Assembly (NCBI RefSeq): GCF_017302985.1
Contig: NZ_JAFIMU010000003.1
Span: 1 to 64,000, forward strand
Source: Corallococcus macrosporus
GTDB lineage: Bacteria > Myxococcota > Myxococcia > Myxococcales > Myxococcaceae
Direction: 5' to 3'
Length of the DNA stretch: 64,000 bases
Numbering within the stretch: the stretch's first letter is position 1; the number at the start of each line of letters is the position of its first letter. Under the pieces are notes generated by a model. The model was not told the DNA's origin. It saw only the letters and a program-made list of their open reading frames with translations, and searched no databases. Of the stretch, positions 1 through 7,137 are shown piece by piece. The translations under genes were made by a program, and so were the position numbers.

Positions 1-754
1 CGAGCCGCGCATCCGGGGGCATGCCGACCAGGGCGTCCAGCCGCTCCTTGAGCGGGAGGGGCAGTCCGGAGGAGTGGAGTTCGGAGCGGCTGAACCACCG
101 GTCCAGCAGGACAGCGGCCTGCGGAGAGCGCAGCACCTCGTGGTGCGGCGGCTCCACGACGACGAAGGCGGCGTCGGGGCGGCGGTAGAGCTCCTCGAGG
201 AGCCGGGCGCTGGTGGCGGCTTCCTGGACGTCACTGCAATTGCGCACGGTGTTCATCAGGTGCGCGGTGAGGCTGGAGAGGAGCGCGGCGTTCCGGGCGG
301 AGAAGGCGCGCGGCAGGTGCCGGTAGAGCGCGAGGGCGCCGAAGAAGCCGGGCCGGATGGGGAGGAGCACGGCCATGATGTGCTCCAGGTTCTGCGCCAG
401 CTCCCGGCTGCGTTGGAAGATGAGCGTCCGCTCGTACTCATTCCGGGTGAGGATCTGCGAATCGCGGATGACCACGTTCGGCCGGGCGAAGATGGGCTCC
501 CGGAAGAAGTCGTGTTCGACCACGCGCTCATACTCATCCAGGATGGGGATGCGATGGCCAGGGACGTGCCAGTGGTTGCTCGCGGACTCGACGTGCATGA
601 GGCACAGGGCCATGGAGTCCGCCTGCGCGAGCTCCAGCAGGTGCGGTCGAACGGCTTCGAGGTTCCGCGAGAGGGACAGCGAGCCGTTGAGGGCCAGGAG
701 GGCCCTGTCCCTGAGCATGAGCTCGTCGGAGCTGAGATTCATTGAGCGGAACAT
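1..754 (-). CDS. Transcriptional regulator, N-terminal part (cut by window edge)
   Basis: An open frame runs leftward from an ATG at 754 to the window edge without a stop (about 251 residues). It begins MFRSMNLSSDELML, and GGGAGGG lies just upstream of the ATG. The visible part is soluble, without a signal peptide. It resembles the GAF-like sensory half of myxobacterial LuxR-type regulators, with segments such as HIMAVLLPIRPG, LALYRH and AFSARNAALLSSL. From that family I expect a C-terminal LuxR helix-turn-helix beyond the left edge, but it is not in the window. The gene is divergent from nothing nearby: the next gene to the right is on the same strand, with 161 bases between them. The coding call is firm. 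The regulator assignment is inference. Confidence 0.6.
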   Translation of the reverse strand, partial: MFRSMNLSSDELMLRDRALLALNGSLSLSRNLEAVRPHLLELAQADSMALCLMHVESASNHWHVPGHRIPILDEYERVVEHDFFREPIFARPNVVIRDSQILTRNEYERTLIFQRSRELAQNLEHIMAVLLPIRPGFFGALALYRHLPRAFSARNAALLSSLTAHLMNTVRNCSDVQEAATSARLLEELYRRPDAAFVVVEPPHHEVLRSPQAAVLLDRWFSRSELHSSGLPLPLKERLDALVGMPPDARL

Positions 755-915
755 CCACCCTCCCGGGTCAGACCATTCTGTGGGGATTGTACGGCACTTC
801 CCCATGCATAGACATGGCCTGAAAACCTGCCCCTCACCCTTCCTGGGGATTGACGGGGCGGAGGAGGGCACCGCCCGGAGCCCCATCCAGGACCCCGGGC
901 GGAGTTCAGCTCAGC

Positions 916-1470
916 TCACTGCATGATGGTGACGATCTGCGCCTGGCAGGTGTTGATGTCGATGAAGGAGTTGATGGTGTCCAGGGCGCAGATGGCGCCG
1001 CCGACGGTGCCGAAGGCGACGGACGCCGTGCAGGTGCCGCCGGAGTCAGCGATGTCCACGCGCCAGATACAGGTCTTCGCGCCGCCCGGGTTCGCCGGGT
1101 CGACCGTCCAGTAGTACTGCTGGGAGAACGACGGCGCCGGGGTGGGCGCGCTGATCTGGAACCCGCCCAGGGTGGCGGTGGGCACGGGGTAGGGCGTGAA
1201 CACGCCGTTGAACGTCCCCGTCACGATCTGGAGGCCCAGGGAGACGGTCGCACCGCTCTGGTTCTGGATGAAGAAGTTCTCCAGCGCCGGACCCACGGAC
1301 GCCCCGCCCTTCACCTGGGGAACCTCGAAGGCCCCCTCGCGGAGGCTGACATATTCGCCGCGCTGGGTGAGGAAGTCGGGGAACCCGAGCTCCACCTGGC
1401 CGGCGAACGCGATGGACGGAGCGAGAGACAACAGCGAGGCAGCCAGGAAACGCTTCACGTTCCTCGTCAT
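916..1470 (-). CDS. Secreted protein of unknown function
   Basis: This 184-residue protein starts at the ATG at 1470, preceded by AGGAGA. A longer frame to 1530 exists but has no ribosome site and would bury the signal peptide. Residues 1-23 (MTRNVKRFLAASLLSLAPSIAFA) form a classical Sec signal with an AFA cleavage site. The mature part is rich in Gly, Thr and Val, has paired cysteines in the C-terminal third (KTCIWRV, GGTCTASV, AICALD, NTCQAQI), and looks beta-rich. It is probably an exported periplasmic or extracellular protein. I recognise no family or catalytic motif. The four cysteines could form two disulfides. Confidence 0.72.
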   Translation of the reverse strand: MTRNVKRFLAASLLSLAPSIAFAGQVELGFPDFLTQRGEYVSLREGAFEVPQVKGGASVGPALENFFIQNQSGATVSLGLQIVTGTFNGVFTPYPVPTATLGGFQISAPTPAPSFSQQYYWTVDPANPGGAKTCIWRVDIADSGGTCTASVAFGTVGGAICALDTINSFIDINTCQAQIVTIMQ

Positions 1471-1656
1471 GGACTTCTCCTGAGTTGTTTGTGCGGGGGT
1501 TGGCCGAAGCCAATGCCTTACTAACACCAATCCCTTTCTAACTGCAAATCAATCCAGGCAATTCGAGGAGTTCCTGTGGGCGTGAATGATTGCGATCGTG
1601 GCGTGCCGGGACGGCCCTACGGGATTCCCACGGGTCAATCAAACCCATAGGCCATA

Positions 1657-2859
1657 TCACCGGGGGCGGCCCGGGGCCTCTTCGCGGAAGATCAACAGTC
1701 CATCCATGACCGTGTCCCACGGCGCCGTCATCCACGTGTAGTTCAAGGCACGCGCCACCCTGGGTCCGAAGTCACGGAGCTGGTGTCCCTCCAGATACCG
1801 GGTGTCCGCGGCGTGGTTGGCGAACGCCCACCCCTCCAGCGATTCGGCCGTCGCGGGGGCCAGGACGTAGGTGCGAGCCGAGCTGCCGAGGGCATAGCCC
1901 CCGGAGTTCGCGGAGAACCCCAGCACGAAGGACCGGTCCCCGTACTTCTCACGGACATGGGAGCCGAAGGACGTCCCGTTTCGAGCGTCCGCATCCACCT
2001 GCCGCAGGTCCTTCGCGGCATGGATGGTGGCAAGCCAGACGATGGCCTTGCGCGGCCTGGGGAACTGGGACAGGAACGATTCCAGGTTGAGGAACATGGA
2101 GCGATCGCGCGCGTCGAAGTCGTTCCAATCCCTTGCGCTCGCGGTCTGCTCCGGAGTCTGGGACATCGCGGCGACCTGGCGGGTGAAGTTCCGTTCCAGG
2201 TTGCGGACCATCCGCAGCGAACGTCCGGACTCGGGAGCGGTGAGCGCCGACGCCAATTCCTGCCAGCACCCCAGGATGAACTTCGCGGTCTCCGCCGTGT
2301 ACGGGTGGGCTTCGTCATATCCCCAGGCCATGTGCCGTTCTATCTCCGCGCCGCACGCGGCCTGCCTTGGCCCCTGGAAGAGAGGGATGAGCTCACGCGC
2401 CATCTGCTTCTGCGCGTAGGTGCCCCTGCCAATCTGATCATCGAGCCCGCCGGCCACCAGCGTCCCCGCCTGGAGCCGCGCGGTCAGGAACGGGATCAGG
2501 GGCGCCATCTCCTCGGTGGCCCACATCCTGCCAATGGCGGCGGCGACCGTGTCCTCGCCGAGGGGTTGGCCTGCCTTCAGCAGCGCCTGGATGTGGAGGA
2601 AGTCGTAGGTGCCTGCCTCGATGACGAACGCGTCGTAGTGGCACTCCTCCACCAGCCTGCGGGTCAAGGCCACCTTGAAGGCAACCGTCCTGGCGTTGCC
2701 GTGGTGGGACTCCTCGCCCAGCAACGCAAGCTGCTTGTCGCAGAGCGCCCGGACGATGCGGTCGGCGTCCGTGTCCGTCACGGCCTCCCGCGGGGACGTG
2801 GCCTGGGATGACGAGGCACAGGCTGCAAGCAGCGGGAGCAGGAGCAGGAGGTATTTCAT
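1657..2859 (-). CDS. Erythromycin-esterase-like lipoprotein
   Basis: The protein has 400 residues. Its N-terminus MKYLLLLLPLLAACASS carries a lipobox (LAAC), so it is probably anchored to the membrane outside the cytoplasm. Residues 46-54 read LLGEESHHG, followed by VIEAGTYDF. This matches the conserved Glu/His start of the erythromycin esterase (PF05139) fold, in which such residues act in hydrolysis. Homologues of known function open macrolide rings, but most bacterial members have no known substrate, so macrolide resistance cannot be assumed. I chose the ATG at 2859 because the lipoprotein signal begins there; an in-frame ATG at 2874 would add five residues. The gene is divergent from a small secreted protein gene, with 92 bases between the starts. 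Confidence 0.78.
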   Translation of the reverse strand: MKYLLLLLPLLAACASSSQATSPREAVTDTDADRIVRALCDKQLALLGEESHHGNARTVAFKVALTRRLVEECHYDAFVIEAGTYDFLHIQALLKAGQPLGEDTVAAAIGRMWATEEMAPLIPFLTARLQAGTLVAGGLDDQIGRGTYAQKQMARELIPLFQGPRQAACGAEIERHMAWGYDEAHPYTAETAKFILGCWQELASALTAPESGRSLRMVRNLERNFTRQVAAMSQTPEQTASARDWNDFDARDRSMFLNLESFLSQFPRPRKAIVWLATIHAAKDLRQVDADARNGTSFGSHVREKYGDRSFVLGFSANSGGYALGSSARTYVLAPATAESLEGWAFANHAADTRYLEGHQLRDFGPRVARALNYTWMTAPWDTVMDGLLIFREEAPGRPR

Positions 2860-2951
2860 TCGCGGCCCTTTCATGAGCGAAAGGTTCACTCTAGGTCCGT
2901 TTGGGTAGTGGTTGTATGCTGCCCGCGCAGTTCTTCTCAGACGGAGCACGC

Positions 2952-3248
2952 ATGCGCACGCTGAAGAAGTCCCTCCTGGCTGCCTCGGTTGTCCTTTCCC
3001 TCTCGCCCGCGGCTGCCTTTGCCGCGAAGCCCCAGTGCGAAGACATCTGTTACGAAAGTCCCTGCAGCACGATCTGCGACGTCCGGGGCCGCACGACCAC
3101 GTGCGCCGAGAACGCGATGTACTGGGGCTGCATCCCGAGCGTCACCGACATCGACCCCGCCGCCACGGAGGCCCAGCAGGCCGAGGCCTCACGGGTGTGC
3201 AGCGAGCAGGACCCGGCGGCCGAGCAGTCCGCCACCGTCGAGAGCTGA
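2952..3248 (+). CDS. Small secreted cysteine-rich protein
   Basis: This 98-residue protein has a Sec signal (MRTLKKSLLAASVVLSLSPA, then AAFA) and a short mature part. Six cysteines cluster in the first half of the mature part (QCEDICYESPCSTICDVRG, then TTTC and YWGC), with a seventh later (RVCSE). Spacing such as C-x3-C and C-x3-C suggests a small disulfide-bonded fold. The tail is acidic. ACGGAG lies a few bases before the ATG. Longer upstream frames would place extra residues before the signal, so this start is preferred. It resembles the many tiny exported cysteine-rich proteins of myxobacteria. Function is unknown. Confidence 0.68.
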   Translation: MRTLKKSLLAASVVLSLSPAAAFAAKPQCEDICYESPCSTICDVRGRTTTCAENAMYWGCIPSVTDIDPAATEAQQAEASRVCSEQDPAAEQSATVES

Positions 3249-3328
3249 GGCGCGAGAATGACCGGGACGTCCGGCATGCTTCATGATTTGCCGGGCGTCT
3301 CATCTCGACTGCCTGTCTCCGGCCCTCC

Positions 3329-4315
3329 ATGACCCGCCCGAACGCATCCCCCGACTTCGACCCCCAGCTCGCCGCGCTCCTGCCTTCGCTGAAGGGGTAT
3401 GTGCCGGTGGGGATGACGCTGGAGCAGCTGGAGCACTTCCGCACGTTGAGCCGCGTGGGCCGGGAGGACCTCATCGGAGACGCGAAGGTCCGCTGCGTCG
3501 ATCACCGCATCCCCGGGTACCAGGGCGCGGAGATCACGGTCTCGGTCATCGCGCGGCAGGACCACGCGACTCCCGGGCCCGCCGTCTATTTCATCCATGG
3601 TGGCGGCATGGTGATGGGGACCCGCTTCGCGGGGGCGAGGCCGCTCGTGGACCAGGCGCTTCGTCACGATGCGGTCTGCGTGACGGTCGAATACCGCCTG
3701 GCGCCCGAGCATCCGGCCCCCACCCTGGTGGAGGACTGCTACGCGGGGCTGGAGTGGATGGCGGCGAACGCCGCGGCGCTCCAGTTCGACCCGAGCCAGC
3801 TCGTCATCTTCGGCGGAAGCGGTGGGGGAGGGCTCGCGGCGGGGACCACGCTCCTGGCCCGGGATCGGCGTGGGCCGCGGCTGCTGGGCCAGTTGCTGCA
3901 ATGCCCCATGCTGGATGACCGCAACGAGACGGAGTCCGCCCACCGGTACGACGGCGTCGGCGTCTGGGACCGCACCAGCAACCTGACGGCCTGGCGGGCG
4001 GTGCTCGGCGACCGTCTGGGCGGCGCCGACGTGTCTCCCTATTCCGCGCCCGCGCGCGCAACGGAGCTCCGGGGGCTGCCACCGACCTTCATCGACGTCG
4101 CGGAAGGGGAGACGTTCCGGGATGAAGCCGTTGCCTACGCGCGCGGAATCATGGCCGCTGGCGGCGAGTGCGAGCTGCATGTCTGGGGCGGCGCCTTCCA
4201 CGGCTTCTACGACATCGCGCCGCAGTCCGACGTGGCCCGGGCCTGCATCGCGACGCGCGACGCGTGGCTGGGACGCATGTTCGCCCGAGGCGCCGCGAGC
4301 AGGGGCGCGAAGTAA
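3329..4315 (+). CDS. Alpha/beta-hydrolase fold-3 esterase (HSL family)
   Basis: A 328-residue soluble hydrolase with every hallmark of the hormone-sensitive-lipase/acetyl-esterase family. The oxyanion motif HGGG is at residues 90-93 and the nucleophile elbow GGSGGG has the serine at 164. The acid position falls in a VAEGETFRDE segment, where Glu261 stands in place of the more common Asp. The catalytic histidine is in HGFYD (His291). It probably hydrolyses short-chain esters in the cytoplasm. The substrate cannot be read from sequence. The gene ends 15 bases before the stop of the convergent NmrA/SDR gene, so the two meet tail to tail. No clear ribosome site is visible, which leaves the start slightly uncertain. 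Confidence 0.85.
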   Translation: MTRPNASPDFDPQLAALLPSLKGYVPVGMTLEQLEHFRTLSRVGREDLIGDAKVRCVDHRIPGYQGAEITVSVIARQDHATPGPAVYFIHGGGMVMGTRFAGARPLVDQALRHDAVCVTVEYRLAPEHPAPTLVEDCYAGLEWMAANAAALQFDPSQLVIFGGSGGGGLAAGTTLLARDRRGPRLLGQLLQCPMLDDRNETESAHRYDGVGVWDRTSNLTAWRAVLGDRLGGADVSPYSAPARATELRGLPPTFIDVAEGETFRDEAVAYARGIMAAGGECELHVWGGAFHGFYDIAPQSDVARACIATRDAWLGRMFARGAASRGAK

Positions 4316-4330
4316 CCGGGGGCCGGGCCG

Positions 4331-5203
4331 CTATGCCGCCCGGCCCAGCTTCTCGGCCAGCACCTCGCGCATGCCCGTCGGCGCACGGCCCAGCAGCTCA
4401 CGCAGCGTGGGATTGACGGCCGCGAACTCTCCGTCGCGGCTCGCGCGGTAGAGGCCGAGCGAGATGGCCACCGCGGGCGCGGGCATGCCGGAGGCGGTGA
4501 GCTTCGCGCGCATCTCGTCCTCCGGCACCGTGCTCCGGTGGAGCGGGCGTCCAAGGATGCCCGACGCGAGCTCGCACAGCGCTCCGAAGTCGAGCGCCTG
4601 CGATGCCGTGAGCGGCGGCGTCGGCCCGTCGTAGCGGCCCTCGTTCGTCAGGATGACTGCTGCTGCCTCCGCGAGGTCCGCGTGCGTGGTCCAGGAGACC
4701 TTGCCGTCCGCGGGTGCCTCGAAGACTCCTGTCTGCAGGCCCTTCGCCAGCAGGAACACCGCGCTCGAAGCGTAGAAGCCGTTGCGAAGCGAGGTCCACG
4801 CCAGCCCGGACTCGCTCAGCAGCTGCTCCGTCGCCGCATGGTCGAGCATCGGCGGAAACGCCGAGGAACGGCTCGCGGCCATGTGGCTCGTGTAGACGAT
4901 GCGTCGCGCGCCAGCGGACCGGGCGGCGTCGATGGCGGCGCGGTGCTGGGCGAGGGTATCGCCGCCCGTCGCTCGCGCGTTCGAAGAGACCATGAACACC
5001 TGGGATGCGCCTTCGAAGGCGTGCGCGAGGCTCGCTGGCTCCGCGAAGTCGCCCCTGCGCACCCGGACGCCCCGTGCCGCCAGGTCCTGGGCCTTCTGCA
5101 CGTCCCGGACGCTGACGGCGACCCGGTCCGCAGGGACGCGGGTGATGAGGTTCTCCACGATGAGACGGCCGAGCTGCCCGGTGGCTCCGGTCACGACGAT
5201 CAT
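4331..5203 (-). CDS. NmrA/SDR-family NAD(P)-binding quinone oxidoreductase
   Basis: The 290-residue protein begins MIVVTGATGQLGRLIVENL, the Rossmann glycine motif (GATGQLG) of atypical short-chain dehydrogenases. It also has the segments VSVRDVQKAQ, RRGDFAEP and RIVYTSHMA. Overall it resembles the NmrA-like NAD(P)H:quinone oxidoreductases of the QorB/YtfG type, which are cytoplasmic and redox- or stress-related. The start at 5203 is set by AGGAGC seven bases upstream; the frame remains open beyond it without a better start. It is divergent from a TetR gene. The two 15-base palindromes in between suggest this is the regulator's target, a very common SDR-TetR arrangement. Confidence 0.85.
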   Translation of the reverse strand: MIVVTGATGQLGRLIVENLITRVPADRVAVSVRDVQKAQDLAARGVRVRRGDFAEPASLAHAFEGASQVFMVSSNARATGGDTLAQHRAAIDAARSAGARRIVYTSHMAASRSSAFPPMLDHAATEQLLSESGLAWTSLRNGFYASSAVFLLAKGLQTGVFEAPADGKVSWTTHADLAEAAAVILTNEGRYDGPTPPLTASQALDFGALCELASGILGRPLHRSTVPEDEMRAKLTASGMPAPAVAISLGLYRASRDGEFAAVNPTLRELLGRAPTGMREVLAEKLGRAA

Positions 5204-5240
5204 CGAACGCTCCTGGTGATATCGGTGGAAGCAGATGATT

Positions 5241-5255
5241 GTTACCGTCGATAAC
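5241..5255. promoter_or_regulatory. Palindromic operator 1 (TetR-type)
   Basis: The sequence GTTACCGTCGATAAC is a near-perfect 15-base inverted repeat around a central T. It lies between the divergent SDR and TetR genes and shares the consensus GTTAYCG-N-CGATAWC with the second site. Placement and symmetry fit binding by the adjacent TetR protein. The protein-site link is inference. Confidence 0.7.
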
Positions 5256-5264
5256 GTAGTGGCC

Positions 5265-5279
5265 GTTATCGCCGATATC
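5265..5279. promoter_or_regulatory. Palindromic operator 2 (TetR-type)
   Basis: GTTATCGCCGATATC is the second copy of the palindrome. Its centre lies 24 bases (just over two helical turns) from the first site, which would put two bound dimers on nearly the same face of the DNA. Weaker half-site matches flank the pair near 5218 and 5288. Confidence 0.7.
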
Positions 5280-5325
5280 AAGCCTTTGTTACCGGCGCTC
5301 CACGGGCGCGTGCTATCTCCACCCC

Positions 5326-6048
5326 ATGAAGGATCGGGACAAGGTCGCTGCCGAGGACGTGGAGGGCTCCGATGCGCGCGCGCGCATCCTGGCGGCCGCC
5401 GCTGAGCTCATCGCCTCTGGAGGGCCCGAGGCCGCGACGACGCGGGCCGTGGCTGCCGCGGCGGGGGTGCAGGCGCCGACGCTCTACCGGCTCTTTGGCG
5501 ACAAGCGAGGCCTGCTCGCGGCGGTCTTCGAGCACGCCATGCGGAGCTACGTGTCGGAGAAGGCCGCGCGCAAGCCGCACCCGGATCCGCTTCAGGACTT
5601 TCGCGACGGGTGGGACATGCACATCGCGTTCGGCCTCAGCCACCCCGGGCTGTTCGCCATCATGAGCAGCGACCCACAGCTCGCGTCGCAGTCTCCGTCC
5701 CTGGGCGACGGGGAGGATGTCCTGCGGCGGCGCATCCGGAACCTCGCGCTCGCGGGCCGGCTGCGGGTCAGCGAGGAGCGGGCGCTCGGCCTGGTGTCCG
5801 CGATGGGCATGGGCGCCGTGCTCACGCTCCTGAGCCAGCCCGAAGGCAAGCGCGACCCCGGGCTCGCCCACGCCGCGCGCGAGGCCGCGGTGGCCGCCAT
5901 CACGAGCGAGGCGGCGAAACCCAAGCACGCGGAGGTCCGCGCCATGGCCGCCGCGCTGCGGGCCTCCCTGGACCGGATCCGCGTCCTGTCAAAAGGCGAA
6001 AGCCTGCTGCTGAGCGAACTGCTCGAGCGCATCACGGACGCGGAGTAG
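5326..6048 (+). CDS. TetR-family transcriptional regulator
   Basis: The protein has 240 residues. Residues 16-62 hold the TetR helix-turn-helix, with [40 protein letters not shown] and [10 protein letters not shown]. The rest is a helical ligand and dimer domain of a TetR_C type ([18 protein letters not shown]) typical of regulators that sit beside redox or SDR genes. It probably represses itself and the divergent NmrA/SDR gene through the two palindromes in the 122-base intergenic region, and would be released by a small hydrophobic ligand. The ligand is not predictable. It converges on a lipoprotein gene, with 5 bases between the stops. Confidence 0.88.
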   Translation: MKDRDKVAAEDVEGSDARARILAAAAELIASGGPEAATTRAVAAAAGVQAPTLYRLFGDKRGLLAAVFEHAMRSYVSEKAARKPHPDPLQDFRDGWDMHIAFGLSHPGLFAIMSSDPQLASQSPSLGDGEDVLRRRIRNLALAGRLRVSEERALGLVSAMGMGAVLTLLSQPEGKRDPGLAHAAREAAVAAITSEAAKPKHAEVRAMAAALRASLDRIRVLSKGESLLLSELLERITDAE

Positions 6049-6053
6049 CCGAA

Positions 6054-6476
6054 TCAAGGCGCCGTCACCTCGATGCGGAAGGGATTGCTGATCACCCGCT
6101 CCTGAAGGGAGCGTCCTTCAGCGTCGGTCCTCAGCGTGTCCACGTCGTGCACGATGCGGTACTCGCCGGCCGGCAGCTCCTTGTGGAGTGTCACCATGCC
6201 GTGGGCCTGGTCACCGACCTTCAGCGTGTGAAGCACGGCAGGGCAGGCATCGGTCTCGCCCAGGAGCGGTGTGGGGATCCACTCGCCGTCCTCCCGGTGC
6301 TCGACCCGGGCGCCGCAGAGGTTGTAGCCCACCTCGCGGGTGCCCTCGTTCACCAGCACGAGCTGGACGGTGTCACCGGGCAGGTACGCCGTGGCGTCCG
6401 TGGAGAGGGAGACCTCGACCTCCCCACAGGCCATCAGGAGCGTGGTGAGGGCTAGCAACGGCAGGGTGTGTCGCAT
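6054..6476 (-). CDS. Lipoprotein with Ig-like domain
   Basis: This 140-residue protein has the lipoprotein signal MRHTLPLLALTTLLMACGEV (lipobox LMAC). The mature part is a single beta-sandwich-like domain with the strand pattern AYLPGDTVQLVLVNEG, GYNLCGA, MVTLHKELPAGEYRIVHDV and NPFRIEV. That order resembles the small Ig-like/BsuPI-like domains found in bacterial lipoproteins. Two cysteines (YNLCGA, DACPAV) could pair. It is expected to be anchored in the envelope. No catalytic motif is seen. It is a single-gene unit converging on the TetR gene. Confidence 0.72.
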   Translation of the reverse strand: MRHTLPLLALTTLLMACGEVEVSLSTDATAYLPGDTVQLVLVNEGTREVGYNLCGARVEHREDGEWIPTPLLGETDACPAVLHTLKVGDQAHGMVTLHKELPAGEYRIVHDVDTLRTDAEGRSLQERVISNPFRIEVTAP

Positions 6477-6613
6477 TCGCGTCCTCCTGGGATTGAGGCC
6501 CGGCGCTGATGCAGCCGCCAGGCCATCTTCAAACCCAGACGCATCAAGGGAGTACGCGGAGGGCCCTCTCGGAAAAGCATGGCGATGGCGCCGGGGCCCT
6601 CAGCAATCTGAGG

Positions 6614-7036
6614 TCAGGAGTCGTACAGCGCGGCGCCGTAGACCGCGAACAGGCCCTGCTCGAAGGCGCCCAGCGGGGTGCCGTTGTCGTTGCCGGGCGA
6701 CAGCTCCATCCCGAGCAGGTCCAGGACGGCTCTGCGCACCGCCCCCGCGCCCTCGCTCAAGGCCTTGTCCACCGACACGCGCTCGGCTTCCGACAGCACT
6801 CCTGACAGCAGGGTGCCCGTGGCGGGATCCGTCCGGAAGGACATGCCGAGGTTGGCGAGGCCCCGCGCGAACTCGATGTCCGGTCCGCCCAGCTCCGCCG
6901 CCGTGAGCGAGTCCGCCGCGCGGATCATCGAGCCGGCGACCGCTTCCTGCTGGAGCGCTGCCTGGCGTGCCGCGGCCTCCGCCGCGAGCCGCGCGGCGAG
7001 CTGGCCATACCCCGACTGAATCGTGCTGTCCCCCAT
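6614..7036 (-). CDS. Protein of unknown function
   Basis: A 140-residue Ala-rich, soluble, mainly helical protein beginning MGDSTIQSGYGQLAARLAAE. The start at 7036 is supported by GGGAGG eight bases upstream; a longer frame to 7093 lacks this support. No signal peptide, membrane segment, cysteine or catalytic motif is visible. The C-terminal part (GAFEQGLFAVYGAALYDS) is more conserved-looking than the low-complexity Ala-rich start. I do not recognise a family. It lies alone on the minus strand, about 100 bases upstream of the haloperoxidase stop. Confidence 0.6.
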   Translation of the reverse strand: MGDSTIQSGYGQLAARLAAEAAARQAALQQEAVAGSMIRAADSLTAAELGGPDIEFARGLANLGMSFRTDPATGTLLSGVLSEAERVSVDKALSEGAGAVRRAVLDLLGMELSPGNDNGTPLGAFEQGLFAVYGAALYDS

Positions 7037-7137
7037 GACACATCCTCCCCAGGAATGTTCGCACCCTGCTGCGTGCGAACGGAGTATCGGCAAGGGGCCG
7101 GGGGAGGATGAGTCAAGCCGGATTAAATCCGCGGCCG

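Noticed and set aside
2875-2949. A longer N-terminus for the erythromycin-esterase-like protein
   Set aside because: It would put 25-30 charged residues in front of a perfect lipoprotein signal and overlap the divergent promoter.
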